From: an uncultured Lachnospiraceae bacterium
GTDB lineage: Bacteria > Bacillota > Clostridia > Lachnospirales > Lachnospiraceae
DNA: 13,018 nt
Assembly (NCBI GenBank): GCA_902797705.1
Contig: CADBTX010000208.1
Coordinates: forward strand, 1-13,018
Reading direction: 5' to 3'
Made by a program: the position numbers and the translations under genes. The notes under the pieces are model-generated. The model was not told the origin of the DNA. It did no database searches and was given only the letters and a program-made list of their open reading frames with translations. Shown here piece after piece: positions 1 to 6,836 of the stretch. Each line of letters begins with the position of its first letter. The stretch's first letter is position 1.

Positions 1-143
1 GGCGTACATTTACTGTAGGATTTAATCGGGCAGAGGTCCCCTGGATGTGTTTTGGTGTTCAAACCTTCCCCAATAATCATCATTTTAGTTTCTGCTTTTC
101 AAGGCTGAAAATGCAGGTCATCTATGGGCGACCATACTGTTCT

Positions 144-246
144 GATAGAACTCGCGGTTTCTTGATTTCTATCGGGGTGATGCCTTTCTTGGGCGGATAA
201 AAAACCCGATAGAACACGCGGTTTCCTGATTTCTATCGGGGTGATG
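144..246. repeat. Pair of 39-bp imperfect direct repeats, each forming a hairpin
   Basis: Copies lie at 144-182 and 208-246, match at 37 of 39 bases, and are separated by 25 bp. Each copy, with a few bases to its left, folds into a stem-loop. In the right copy CCCGATAGAA (205-214) pairs perfectly with TTCTATCGGG (231-240) around a 16-nt loop. The left copy (141-150 with 167-176) has one mismatched or wobble position. There is no T-run, so it is not an obvious terminator. The flanks of the two copies differ, so the 39-bp block is the repeated unit. The family is unknown to me. Confidence 0.7.
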
Positions 247-360
247 ACGGGTTGCTGCGGCCAGTGGCGGCCATATAATGTCATCTATTTCTTTCTACCT
301 TCAATATGAAGTGCATGAGTAAAGAACCGTCACAATGCCGTTAAGATAAGATAGTTAACA

Positions 361-570
361 CCTCATCCGTCAGCTTCGCTGACACCTTACCGATGGCAGC
401 CGCATACAGTGCGGCTATAGGCCATTCAAAACATGCCACCGGCATGTTTTGTCCCAGCGGGGAAGGCTTCCCGGTCATCTTGGCTTCCCCCTTTGGGGGA
501 AGCTGTCAGTCCGAAGGACTGACTGATGAGGGGGGGGAAGCTGTCAGTCCGAAGGACTGACTGATGAGGG
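361..570. repeat. MITE/REP-like palindromic element with a 38-bp tandem duplication of its right end
   Basis: The element starts with CCTCATC (361-367) and its first right end is GATGAGG (525-531). The outer roughly 30 bp at each end are imperfect inverted repeats. Inside are perfect small hairpins: 369-383 (6-bp stem), 398-416 (7-bp), 428-450 (10-bp, AAAACATGCC/GGCATGTTTT), 484-502 (8-bp) and 505-523 (8-bp, GAA loop). The right-end block 495-532 is repeated exactly and immediately at 533-570. It encodes no protein. From memory, elements with this terminal sequence are widespread in gut Clostridia; whether they move by a transposase supplied in trans is not established here. Confidence 0.75.
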
Positions 571-618
571 TGGGGGAAAGCATAACTTAATCGGAGCCCG
601 TCCCACTTTGACTTCCGC

Positions 619-647
619 TTGACGCAAGGTGCGCTCTGGTTTATCCT
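619..647 (+). promoter_or_regulatory. Putative sigma-A promoter of the EAL gene
   Basis: TTGACG (619-624) and TATCCT (642-647) are separated by 17 bp, which suits a housekeeping promoter. The spacer is GC-rich and contains GGTGCGCTCT, which loosely recalls MerR-type operators that sit between -35 and -10; this resemblance is weak. Transcription would begin near 654, giving a leader of about 30 nt before the ATG at 684. Confidence 0.5.
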
Positions 648-683
648 AGTAGTATCTGTTTATTGAGGAGTATAAGCAGACAG

Positions 684-2645
684 ATGGCGGCCGGTGAACG
701 GACCCGATCCTGTGGGGGTGCTTTTATCATAATCAATATTCCATTAAATTATTACGGCAGTTACAGTCCTGTAGGAGATATTATCGCTCTTTCCTCCTGC
801 ATTGCTTTTCTCATACTCTTTTTTACTGCTTATATAAACCATACGAAGAGTTTTATCATCTTCCGGAATTGTCTGTTCATGCTCATGGTGTCTGCAACGA
901 CGGACATAATATATCATCTCCTGATGATCGACCTCTACAATATTCCCCACGGAATAATATATTTTTTCCGCTGCGCATATCATCTGTCCCTTTTCGGAGT
1001 ATTGCTGCTCTTTGTATTTTATGCCCGGGAAACTTTGCATCTGGATCTTAAGAATGAGAAAAAATATGCTGTGTCGGCTGTGGCGGTGTATGTTTTTATT
1101 GCGGCATATGAGATAATCTCCACCATTAACGGGACGGGATTCCGCATTGATGACGGGAACACCGTGCATTACGGGAGGGATATCTTTTCCTTTGGAGTCC
1201 TCTTCTTTGCGGCCCTCATTCTTTATATGATGATAAGCCATAAAAACAGGATATATAAGCGTATCTTTTTCGGGATATCGGGAACCATACTCCTTTCCAT
1301 TATTGTACTGGTGGTTCAGAGATTCCACGGACAGAATTCCTTTACCGTGGCAGCTTTCCTCTTTCCTACCTACGCTATCCTGTATTTTATGCACTCAAAT
1401 CCCTATGATCCGGAGATCGGTGCCGTAAATATCACAGCCTTTAAGGATCTTACTGCATACAGCTACGAACATGATAATGAACTTTTGATAATGAGCCTCT
1501 TTATGCAGGAATTCGATGTTAAAGACCGGAAGTTTCCGAAGGAAATGCAGGATCTGATCCGGCACTACAATCATCATTTCTTCAATCAGGCCCTTCTTTT
1601 CCGGATATCAGGGGGACATATCGTTCTCGTGGCTGAGACAGCAAAAAATCTGGATTACAGGGAGAGGCTGGAAAATATGCTGAAGGATTTCTACATTCAG
1701 CATAACAGATTCGGATATAACCACAAGATAGTTTTCCTTACCACCATTGATGAATTAGGCAAAAATAATGACTATCTGGAGCTCATCAGATATCTTGAGG
1801 ACCGTATGGGGGATCAGGAAGTAAAGTATGTGACGGAGAGGGATATCGAAGCCTACAGATCCCATAAATACATCATTCATGAGCTGGAGGATATTGCCAA
1901 CAAAGCTGATATGAACGATATCCGTGTGGAAGTCTACTGTCAGCCGGTCTTAAATACCGGCACAGGAAAATATGACACGGCGGAATCTCTGATGAGGCTG
2001 AGACTTTCCGAAACAGGCATGGTCTTTCCGAACAGGTTTATTCCCATTGCGGAGAAATACGGTTATATCAAGACACTCAGTATGATATTCCTGAATAAGA
2101 CCTGCCGCGCCATAAGGGAGCTTCTGGATCAGGGTTATACCATGAACCGTGTCTCAGTGAATTTTTCCATGATCGACGTAAAGGAAAAGAACTTCAGTGA
2201 GAATGTGAAAAAGATAATAGATAATAATGGACTTCCCTATGAAAAGCTGGCAATAGAGCTTACTGAAAGCCAGAGCGAACAGGATTTCATAATCGTCCGT
2301 GATAAGATAAACGAGTTAAAGGACAGCGGCATAAAATTCTATCTCGACGATTTCGGGACAGGTTATTCCAATTTTGACCGGATCATCGAGCTTCCCTTTG
2401 ATATCATAAAATTTGACCGTTCTCTTGTCATCGCCAGCAGCTGCGATGAAAAGTCGGAGACCATGGTATCATATCTTGCCCATATGTTCAGTGATATGCA
2501 CTACTCTGTGCTCTATGAGGGCATAGAGACAGAAAACGATGAACAGATGTGCAGAAATATGTGTGCCCGCTATCTTCAGGGATATAAGTATTCAAAGCCC
2601 GTCCCTATTCACAAGCTGACGGAGTTTTTTGAAAAAGTATTGTAA
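684..2645 (+). CDS. Membrane-bound EAL-domain cyclic-di-GMP phosphodiesterase with degenerate GGDEF domain
   Basis: Predicted to hydrolyse cyclic di-GMP at the inner face of the membrane. Numbering from ATG 684 gives 653 residues. Residues about 29-237 form seven hydrophobic segments, likely a sensory 7TM module. Residues about 250-390 look like a GGDEF domain that has lost its active site: SGGHIVLV (309-316) stands where GGDEF is expected, so no cyclase activity is likely. Residues about 413-650 are an EAL domain with the usual catalytic residues: E434 (ESL), N493 (NFS), E525 (ELTE), D555-D556 (DDFGTGYS), K576, E612 (EGIE) and Q632 (LQGY). The phosphodiesterase is therefore probably active. 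The start is uncertain. GAGGAG (665-670) lies 13 nt before ATG 684, while a TTG at 663 would add seven residues but has no ribosome site. The first 15 or so residues are Arg/Gly-rich and unlike the membrane domain that follows. The gene is monocistronic and converges on the protease gene. Confidence 0.92.
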   Translation: MAAGERTRSCGGAFIIINIPLNYYGSYSPVGDIIALSSCIAFLILFFTAYINHTKSFIIFRNCLFMLMVSATTDIIYHLLMIDLYNIPHGIIYFFRCAYHLSLFGVLLLFVFYARETLHLDLKNEKKYAVSAVAVYVFIAAYEIISTINGTGFRIDDGNTVHYGRDIFSFGVLFFAALILYMMISHKNRIYKRIFFGISGTILLSIIVLVVQRFHGQNSFTVAAFLFPTYAILYFMHSNPYDPEIGAVNITAFKDLTAYSYEHDNELLIMSLFMQEFDVKDRKFPKEMQDLIRHYNHHFFNQALLFRISGGHIVLVAETAKNLDYRERLENMLKDFYIQHNRFGYNHKIVFLTTIDELGKNNDYLELIRYLEDRMGDQEVKYVTERDIEAYRSHKYIIHELEDIANKADMNDIRVEVYCQPVLNTGTGKYDTAESLMRLRLSETGMVFPNRFIPIAEKYGYIKTLSMIFLNKTCRAIRELLDQGYTMNRVSVNFSMIDVKEKNFSENVKKIIDNNGLPYEKLAIELTESQSEQDFIIVRDKINELKDSGIKFYLDDFGTGYSNFDRIIELPFDIIKFDRSLVIASSCDEKSETMVSYLAHMFSDMHYSVLYEGIETENDEQMCRNMCARYLQGYKYSKPVPIHKLTEFFEKVL

Positions 2646-2689
2646 ATCCCCATCTGATCTGAAAACAAGGCTGTGATCCCGGAAGGATT

Positions 2690-4597
2690 TCAGGTGAGTT
2701 TTATCATAACATTCTTTAAGCTTCTGTTAAGGGCTTTTGCCGTTTTCTTCGTGGTCTTATCATGTCCTTTAAGCTTGATCGTGACGGTGGTGTAGGAAGC
2801 ATTCTTTTTTGGCTTCTTTGCCGTCACTTTTCTTATGGAGAGACCGGATCCCTTCAGGGTGATCATCCTGGCTGAGACTGCCCGGGCGATAGCTTTTTTG
2901 TTTCTGGTGTAGGGGACTTCCTTCTTAAACACTATAAGGACTGAGTTGCTGCCGTTCCCTGTTTTCACATATTTTTCATTATCGCCTATGGAGATGTAGC
3001 GGTCATTTTCACTGTCATAGTAGTCATTATCGTCGTGGTCGGTGGTGACTGTTTCGGATACGGGATAAAGGGTATTCTTATCCGGGAAATCTTCTCCGGG
3101 GGGTTCGTTAAAGCGGAAGAGATCCAGGCCTCCCCGTACCCGGTGACCGTTGTATGAGAAGACAGAGGTGGTCCTTACTGCTCTTAAACGCTCCTTCATC
3201 TCATAATACTCGGAAGCATTATCAGTATCTTGAACTTTTCCTGCACTGTGAAGCAGGGCAAGGGTGCCTGCCACCACGGGAGCTGCCTGAGAGGTTCCGT
3301 TCCGATATTGGTAGGTTTCGTCCTTATATGTGGACAGGATATTGTACCCTGGGGCTGCAATGTTCACAGAGTCTCCGTAGTTGGAAAAGGATGTGAGGGC
3401 GTCGCTTTCATCCGTTGCTCCGACGGATATCACATAGTCAAGACAGGCAGGGAAATATAATTCATCGGTACTGTAATTTCCTGCCGATGCAACGGGTACG
3501 ATACCATGGTTTCTTAGATCCAGCATATAGTCGTTATAGATTTTCGTCTCATCGGGGGTGAGAAGCGAAAGGGGCGCGGCAATACTCATATTTATTATAT
3601 CCACGTCCTGCTCCATGGCCCATTCCCAGGCACAGATAACACTGTCAAGATCGGAACGGCCTTCATTATCGCTGGTCTTAGCTATGTAGAGCTTTGCATC
3701 AGGGGCGACACCCACTATTCCACGACCATCTTTCGGGGCTGCTACAATGCCCGCTACATGGCTTCCGTGCCCAAACATGTCCTTTGCTCCGTCTACAATA
3801 TCATCGATAAAATTCATTGAAGCCGCTACATTAGAATATGTTTCACAGTCAGGATTGATGCCGGAGTCTATTATACAGACCTTTGCGCCGTTTCCGGTAA
3901 ACCCGCTGTTCCAGACATCATAGTCCCTTATCTTGCCATGAAACCATTGCAAGTTGTAAAAATCGTCAGTGATATCACCGGGGGCGGACGTACTCCTTAA
4001 GATTATACTGGGATGAGCCGGAATATCCGGAGCTTTCTTTTCCTTTTCATCTTCGGCAGCCTCATTAAAGTCATCAAGGATCTCTTCCACTGTTTCCTGA
4101 TAGGTTTTATCTAAGTCGATCACCCCGACGCCGTACTCATACTTTATGAGGCTTCCGTTATATTGTCTTGCGGCTCTCAGAGCTTCACTTCTTGATTCCG
4201 TCAGCACAAAGGCCTGATCTTCCCGGTAATCTTCTCCGGGTTCCATGCCTTCAAGAGCCTCCTTTGTTTCAGTAAGGCTGTCTATCACGGGGTTTCCGGT
4301 TTCTTTTCCGGCTTCCTCGCCGGAAAGGGTATCCGGAAGTCCGCTCCCGGAAGAGTCAGCGGTATCCGGCACTTCGACCCCGGAAGAGTCGGCGTTATCC
4401 GGAAGTTCTGTCCCGGAAGAATCAGCGGTATCCGGCACTTCGACCCCGGAAGAATCAGCGGTATCCGGTACTTCGACCCCGGAATAGTCAGCGGTATACG
4501 GCAGATCGATCTCGGATGCTGCTGCAGGTACCAGGTTATATGATGTCAGTATAAGTGAAAGCATTACTGCCAGGTATCTTTTTCGTTTAGCGAACAT
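2690..4597 (-). CDS. Secreted subtilisin-like serine protease (peptidase S8) with N-terminal repeats
   Basis: A 635-residue exported serine endopeptidase. The start is ATG 4597, seven nt from a perfect GGAGGT (4605-4610); the frame extends 21 bp further to a TTG with no support. Residues 1-27 are a Sec signal peptide (basic MFAKRKR, hydrophobic core, cleavage likely after VPAAA). Residues about 30-84 are five 11-residue PDTADSSG-type repeats, acidic and probably flexible. Residues about 120-185 look like a propeptide. The S8 domain spans about 225-455 with a full catalytic set: D244 (IIDSGI), H277 (GHGSHVAG), N374 (ASAGN) and S436 (NGTSQAAP). The C-terminal 100 residues are Lys-rich, possibly a beta domain or wall-binding tail; there is no LPXTG signal. 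It is transcribed alone and converges on the EAL gene with only 44 bp between them and no strong terminator. The substrate is unknown. Confidence 0.93.
   Translation of the reverse strand: MFAKRKRYLAVMLSLILTSYNLVPAAASEIDLPYTADYSGVEVPDTADSSGVEVPDTADSSGTELPDNADSSGVEVPDTADSSGSGLPDTLSGEEAGKETGNPVIDSLTETKEALEGMEPGEDYREDQAFVLTESRSEALRAARQYNGSLIKYEYGVGVIDLDKTYQETVEEILDDFNEAAEDEKEKKAPDIPAHPSIILRSTSAPGDITDDFYNLQWFHGKIRDYDVWNSGFTGNGAKVCIIDSGINPDCETYSNVAASMNFIDDIVDGAKDMFGHGSHVAGIVAAPKDGRGIVGVAPDAKLYIAKTSDNEGRSDLDSVICAWEWAMEQDVDIINMSIAAPLSLLTPDETKIYNDYMLDLRNHGIVPVASAGNYSTDELYFPACLDYVISVGATDESDALTSFSNYGDSVNIAAPGYNILSTYKDETYQYRNGTSQAAPVVAGTLALLHSAGKVQDTDNASEYYEMKERLRAVRTTSVFSYNGHRVRGGLDLFRFNEPPGEDFPDKNTLYPVSETVTTDHDDNDYYDSENDRYISIGDNEKYVKTGNGSNSVLIVFKKEVPYTRNKKAIARAVSARMITLKGSGLSIRKVTAKKPKKNASYTTVTIKLKGHDKTTKKTAKALNRSLKNVMIKLT
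4346..4510 (-). repeat. Five tandem 33-bp repeats inside the protease gene
   Basis: Units start at 4346, 4379, 4412, 4445 and 4478, each 33 bp and in frame, so each adds eleven residues. Units 3 and 4 differ at one base; unit 5, nearest the signal peptide, is the most diverged. The near-identity suggests recent duplication and possible length variation between strains. The encoded stretch is Asp/Ser/Pro/Thr-rich, like a spacer. Confidence 0.9.
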
Positions 4598-4619
4598 AGG
4601 TATTACCTCCATATACAAA

Positions 4620-4649
4620 GATATACGTGGAAAAGGTGGGAAATGTCAA
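4620..4649 (-). promoter_or_regulatory. Putative promoter of the subtilisin gene
   Basis: Read on the minus strand, a perfect TTGACA (4644-4649 on the plus strand as TGTCAA) is followed after 18 bp by TATATC (4620-4625). This lies directly upstream of the GGAGGT ribosome site and ATG 4597, so the leader would be short. Confidence 0.6.
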
Positions 4650-4691
4650 GTCGTGATAGGATAAACGCATCAATCTCTCCGCCAAGTGCGG

Positions 4692-4720
4692 TTCCACTAA
4701 AATGGGAAATGCGGTATAAT
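4692..4720 (+). promoter_or_regulatory. Putative promoter of the ATPase operon
   Basis: A consensus TATAAT lies at 4715-4720, 28 bp before ATG 4748. With 17-bp spacing the -35 position is TTCCAC (4692-4697), a poor match, which hints at weak or activator-dependent transcription. Transcription from about 4727 would give a leader of about 20 nt. It faces away from the protease promoter in the same short intergenic region. Confidence 0.5.
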
Positions 4721-4747
4721 GTAATTTAAAATTTTTTGGAGAGATCA

Positions 4748-6817
4748 ATGCTTTTTTTGGAAACAGTCATCAGTCTTATTATCTTAAGATGCGAATGGTA
4801 CTTAAGGAGTATAGGGATCGAGAACAGTCTCGAGGAATTTCCCGTACTCTTAAGGCTTTCCGTTGCCCCGGGTGAAGGAGCCATGAAAAGATGGGCGGCA
4901 GTCACCGGAAAAGAAGGAGGGGACGGGGAAAAAAACTTAAGTAAAAGTGAGGAGAATTATCTTCACCTTCTCTCCCTGATGGATAATGACAGAGTGATGC
5001 AGTCTCTTCTGGATCTATGCATAGCATCCTTTGAGTATCCGGAATTCGATGCGTATCTCAGCCACTATTTCGGCTATCCGGTATGTCTTCATCTGGCCTT
5101 TCTTCTGGAAGGGGTTGATATACCGTCGGAGACGCAGGTGATGGACAGCATTGAGCGCTCGGAGCTCATCTGTAATGTTGACAGAAAGGAATATCCCCTC
5201 CAGTATACGCCTCTTGCCATAGACGAAAAAGTGGCCTTTTTCCTGTGGGGGACGGATGGCGTCAATCCGGGTCTGGACAGGATAGTTGACAGATTTGACC
5301 CGGAGGATATTTCAAAAGAAAACAGGCCCTTTGTCAATGAGGATGCCATAAGGAAGGGGACTGAGTTCCTTTCCTCGGGAGGCAGGGTCCTGCAGATCTG
5401 CGGAAAAGGCGGAAGGAGATTTGCCGCGAGACAGATTTCTTCCGGTCTTCATAAGAGATTTCTTTTTATCAATATTACGGACATCATTTCCCCAAAGATG
5501 AAGGATGAATTCAGGGAGATCATAGGAGCTCTTATCAGGGAAGCAAGGCTTGACGATGCGGGTATCTGCCTGTACGGGATCACGGGGCATTTCCTGAACG
5601 GCAGCGGAGTACGGGATGAAAAGAGAAAGAGACAGGATATTGAAAAGCTGGAGAGGATACTCTTTTCTCCCATCATCAAATACAATATTCCCCTTATCCT
5701 TGTAAGCGACACTCCGGTAACGCTGATAAGGTCCCTCACGGAAGGGGGATACCGCATAACGGAGCTTCCCTCGGCGCTTGATTACGGGGCGAGGCTCCGG
5801 CTCTGGGAGGGTTTTAAGGACTTTTATGCTCTGAGTTTTTCCCCGGAGGATATGGCGGACAGGTATCACCTTAACGCAAGTGAGTGCGCCGGAGTCCTGA
5901 AGAGCTTTCTGGAGAGAAGAGAGGAAGAAAGGACTGTTCCGGATGACGATCTGCTTTCAAGGATAAGTACGGAAAGGATGGAAGGGGATGCACGGGAAAC
6001 GGGCAGGGTGATCTATCCCAATATCCGTCTTGATGACGTAAAGGTAAAGGATGAGATACGTGCCATACTGAATGACGCGGTGAACAGCGTGAGAGCCAGT
6101 GCTACGGTGCTTGATATCTGGGGCCTTAGGGAAAACTATCCCTACGGCAGATCAGTGAGCCTGCTTTTATCCGGACCTCCCGGAACAGGTAAGACCATGA
6201 CAGCCAACGCCATAGCGGGAGAATTAAAGCTGCCCCTGTATCAGGTAAACCTGTCCAATATCGTGGACAAATACATAGGCGAGACCGAAAAGAATCTGGA
6301 AAAAGCCTTTGAATTTGCGGAAAAGACCGATGCGGTTCTCTTTTTTGACGAGGCGGATTCGCTTTTCGGCACGAGGAGCGAGGTGCGCGATTCCAAGGAC
6401 AGATACGCCAATACGGAGATATCCTACCTTTTGCAGAGGATCGAAGCCTACGACGGGATAGTGATCATGGCCACAAATATAAAGGGAAATATGGATCCTG
6501 CCTTCATCAGAAGGATAAGATATGTGGCGAACTTTGAGAATCCGGATGAAGCCTTAAGAAGAGCTATCTGGGACAGCTGCTTAAAGGACAGCATTCCCCA
6601 TGAGGATATAGACACCGAATATCTTTCCGCACAGTTCGACAAGTTTACGGGAAGTGTAATAAAGACAGTGTTCCTGAATGCCTGTGCCAATGCGGCCGGG
6701 AAAGGTGAAAAGCTCGCTATGAAGCACCTCATTCATGCAGTGAAGCAGGAACTTGAAAAAACATCCAGTGTGACATTCAAAACGGACGCTCTTGGGAAAT
6801 ACGCATATTTAGCGTAG
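4748..6817 (+). CDS. AAA+ ATPase resembling contractile-injection-system ATPases (Afp15/PVC15 type)
   Basis: A 689-residue ATPase. ATG 4748 is chosen because GGAGAG (4738-4743) sits just upstream; a TTG at 4736 overlaps that site. The C-terminal AAA+ domain (about 420-660) has Walker A GPPGTGKT (476-483), a pore-loop-like KYIGE (508-512), Walker B VLFFDEAD (530-537), sensor 1 IVIMATN (571-577), an arginine-finger region with R589-R590 and a sensor 2 region near 633-644. Stretches such as YIGETEKNLEKAF, RSEVRDSKDRYAN and the MDPAFIRRIRYV segment are, from memory, hallmarks of ATPases encoded in extracellular contractile injection loci. Residues about 195-400 look like a second, degenerate ATPase fold: CGKGGRRFAA (218-227) replaces Walker A and lacks the usual GK[ST]. 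It is the first gene of the operon, 19 bp before the giant protein, so it probably remodels, assembles or loads that protein. A remodelling ATPase of another system is the alternative. Confidence 0.85.
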   Translation: MLFLETVISLIILRCEWYLRSIGIENSLEEFPVLLRLSVAPGEGAMKRWAAVTGKEGGDGEKNLSKSEENYLHLLSLMDNDRVMQSLLDLCIASFEYPEFDAYLSHYFGYPVCLHLAFLLEGVDIPSETQVMDSIERSELICNVDRKEYPLQYTPLAIDEKVAFFLWGTDGVNPGLDRIVDRFDPEDISKENRPFVNEDAIRKGTEFLSSGGRVLQICGKGGRRFAARQISSGLHKRFLFINITDIISPKMKDEFREIIGALIREARLDDAGICLYGITGHFLNGSGVRDEKRKRQDIEKLERILFSPIIKYNIPLILVSDTPVTLIRSLTEGGYRITELPSALDYGARLRLWEGFKDFYALSFSPEDMADRYHLNASECAGVLKSFLERREEERTVPDDDLLSRISTERMEGDARETGRVIYPNIRLDDVKVKDEIRAILNDAVNSVRASATVLDIWGLRENYPYGRSVSLLLSGPPGTGKTMTANAIAGELKLPLYQVNLSNIVDKYIGETEKNLEKAFEFAEKTDAVLFFDEADSLFGTRSEVRDSKDRYANTEISYLLQRIEAYDGIVIMATNIKGNMDPAFIRRIRYVANFENPDEALRRAIWDSCLKDSIPHEDIDTEYLSAQFDKFTGSVIKTVFLNACANAAGKGEKLAMKHLIHAVKQELEKTSSVTFKTDALGKYAYLA

Positions 6818-6836
6818 ACAACGGGAGAGGAGGCCT

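Larger units (their letters stand above)
1..662. other. Repeat-rich non-coding region upstream of the EAL gene
   Basis: I see no credible gene in these 662 bases. The open frames present are short, have no ribosome site and mostly arise from reading through the repeats. The stretch holds two 39-bp hairpin repeats (144-246), a palindromic MITE/REP-like element with a duplicated right end (361-570) and a promoter-like sequence (619-647). Bases 1-140 and 247-360 show nothing I recognise. The region looks like an accumulation site for small repeats between genes. Confidence 0.7.

Noticed and set aside
144..246. Two repeats separated by 25 bp, CRISPR-like at first sight
   Set aside because: Only two copies, with two mismatches between them, a spacer shorter than usual and no cas genes; each copy is an extended hairpin.
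99..284. 61-residue minus-strand frame
   Set aside because: It is a reading of the two 39-bp repeats, has no ribosome site, and its internal sequence repeat simply reflects the DNA repeat.
744..1394. 216-residue minus-strand frame opposite the EAL gene
   Set aside because: It lies wholly antisense to the conserved membrane domain, shows no family features and has no ribosome site of note.
2646..2689. Possible bidirectional terminator between the EAL and protease genes
   Set aside because: Only a 6-bp inverted match (CTGAAA/TTTCAG) with a long loop and no T tract; too weak to call.
4245..4487. 80-residue plus-strand frame with repeats
   Set aside because: Its repeats are the complement of the 33-bp units in the protease gene, which has a signal peptide, ribosome site and catalytic motifs.
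5312..5869. 185-residue minus-strand frame opposite the ATPase gene
   Set aside because: Antisense shadow of the degenerate ATPase domain, with no recognisable motif.
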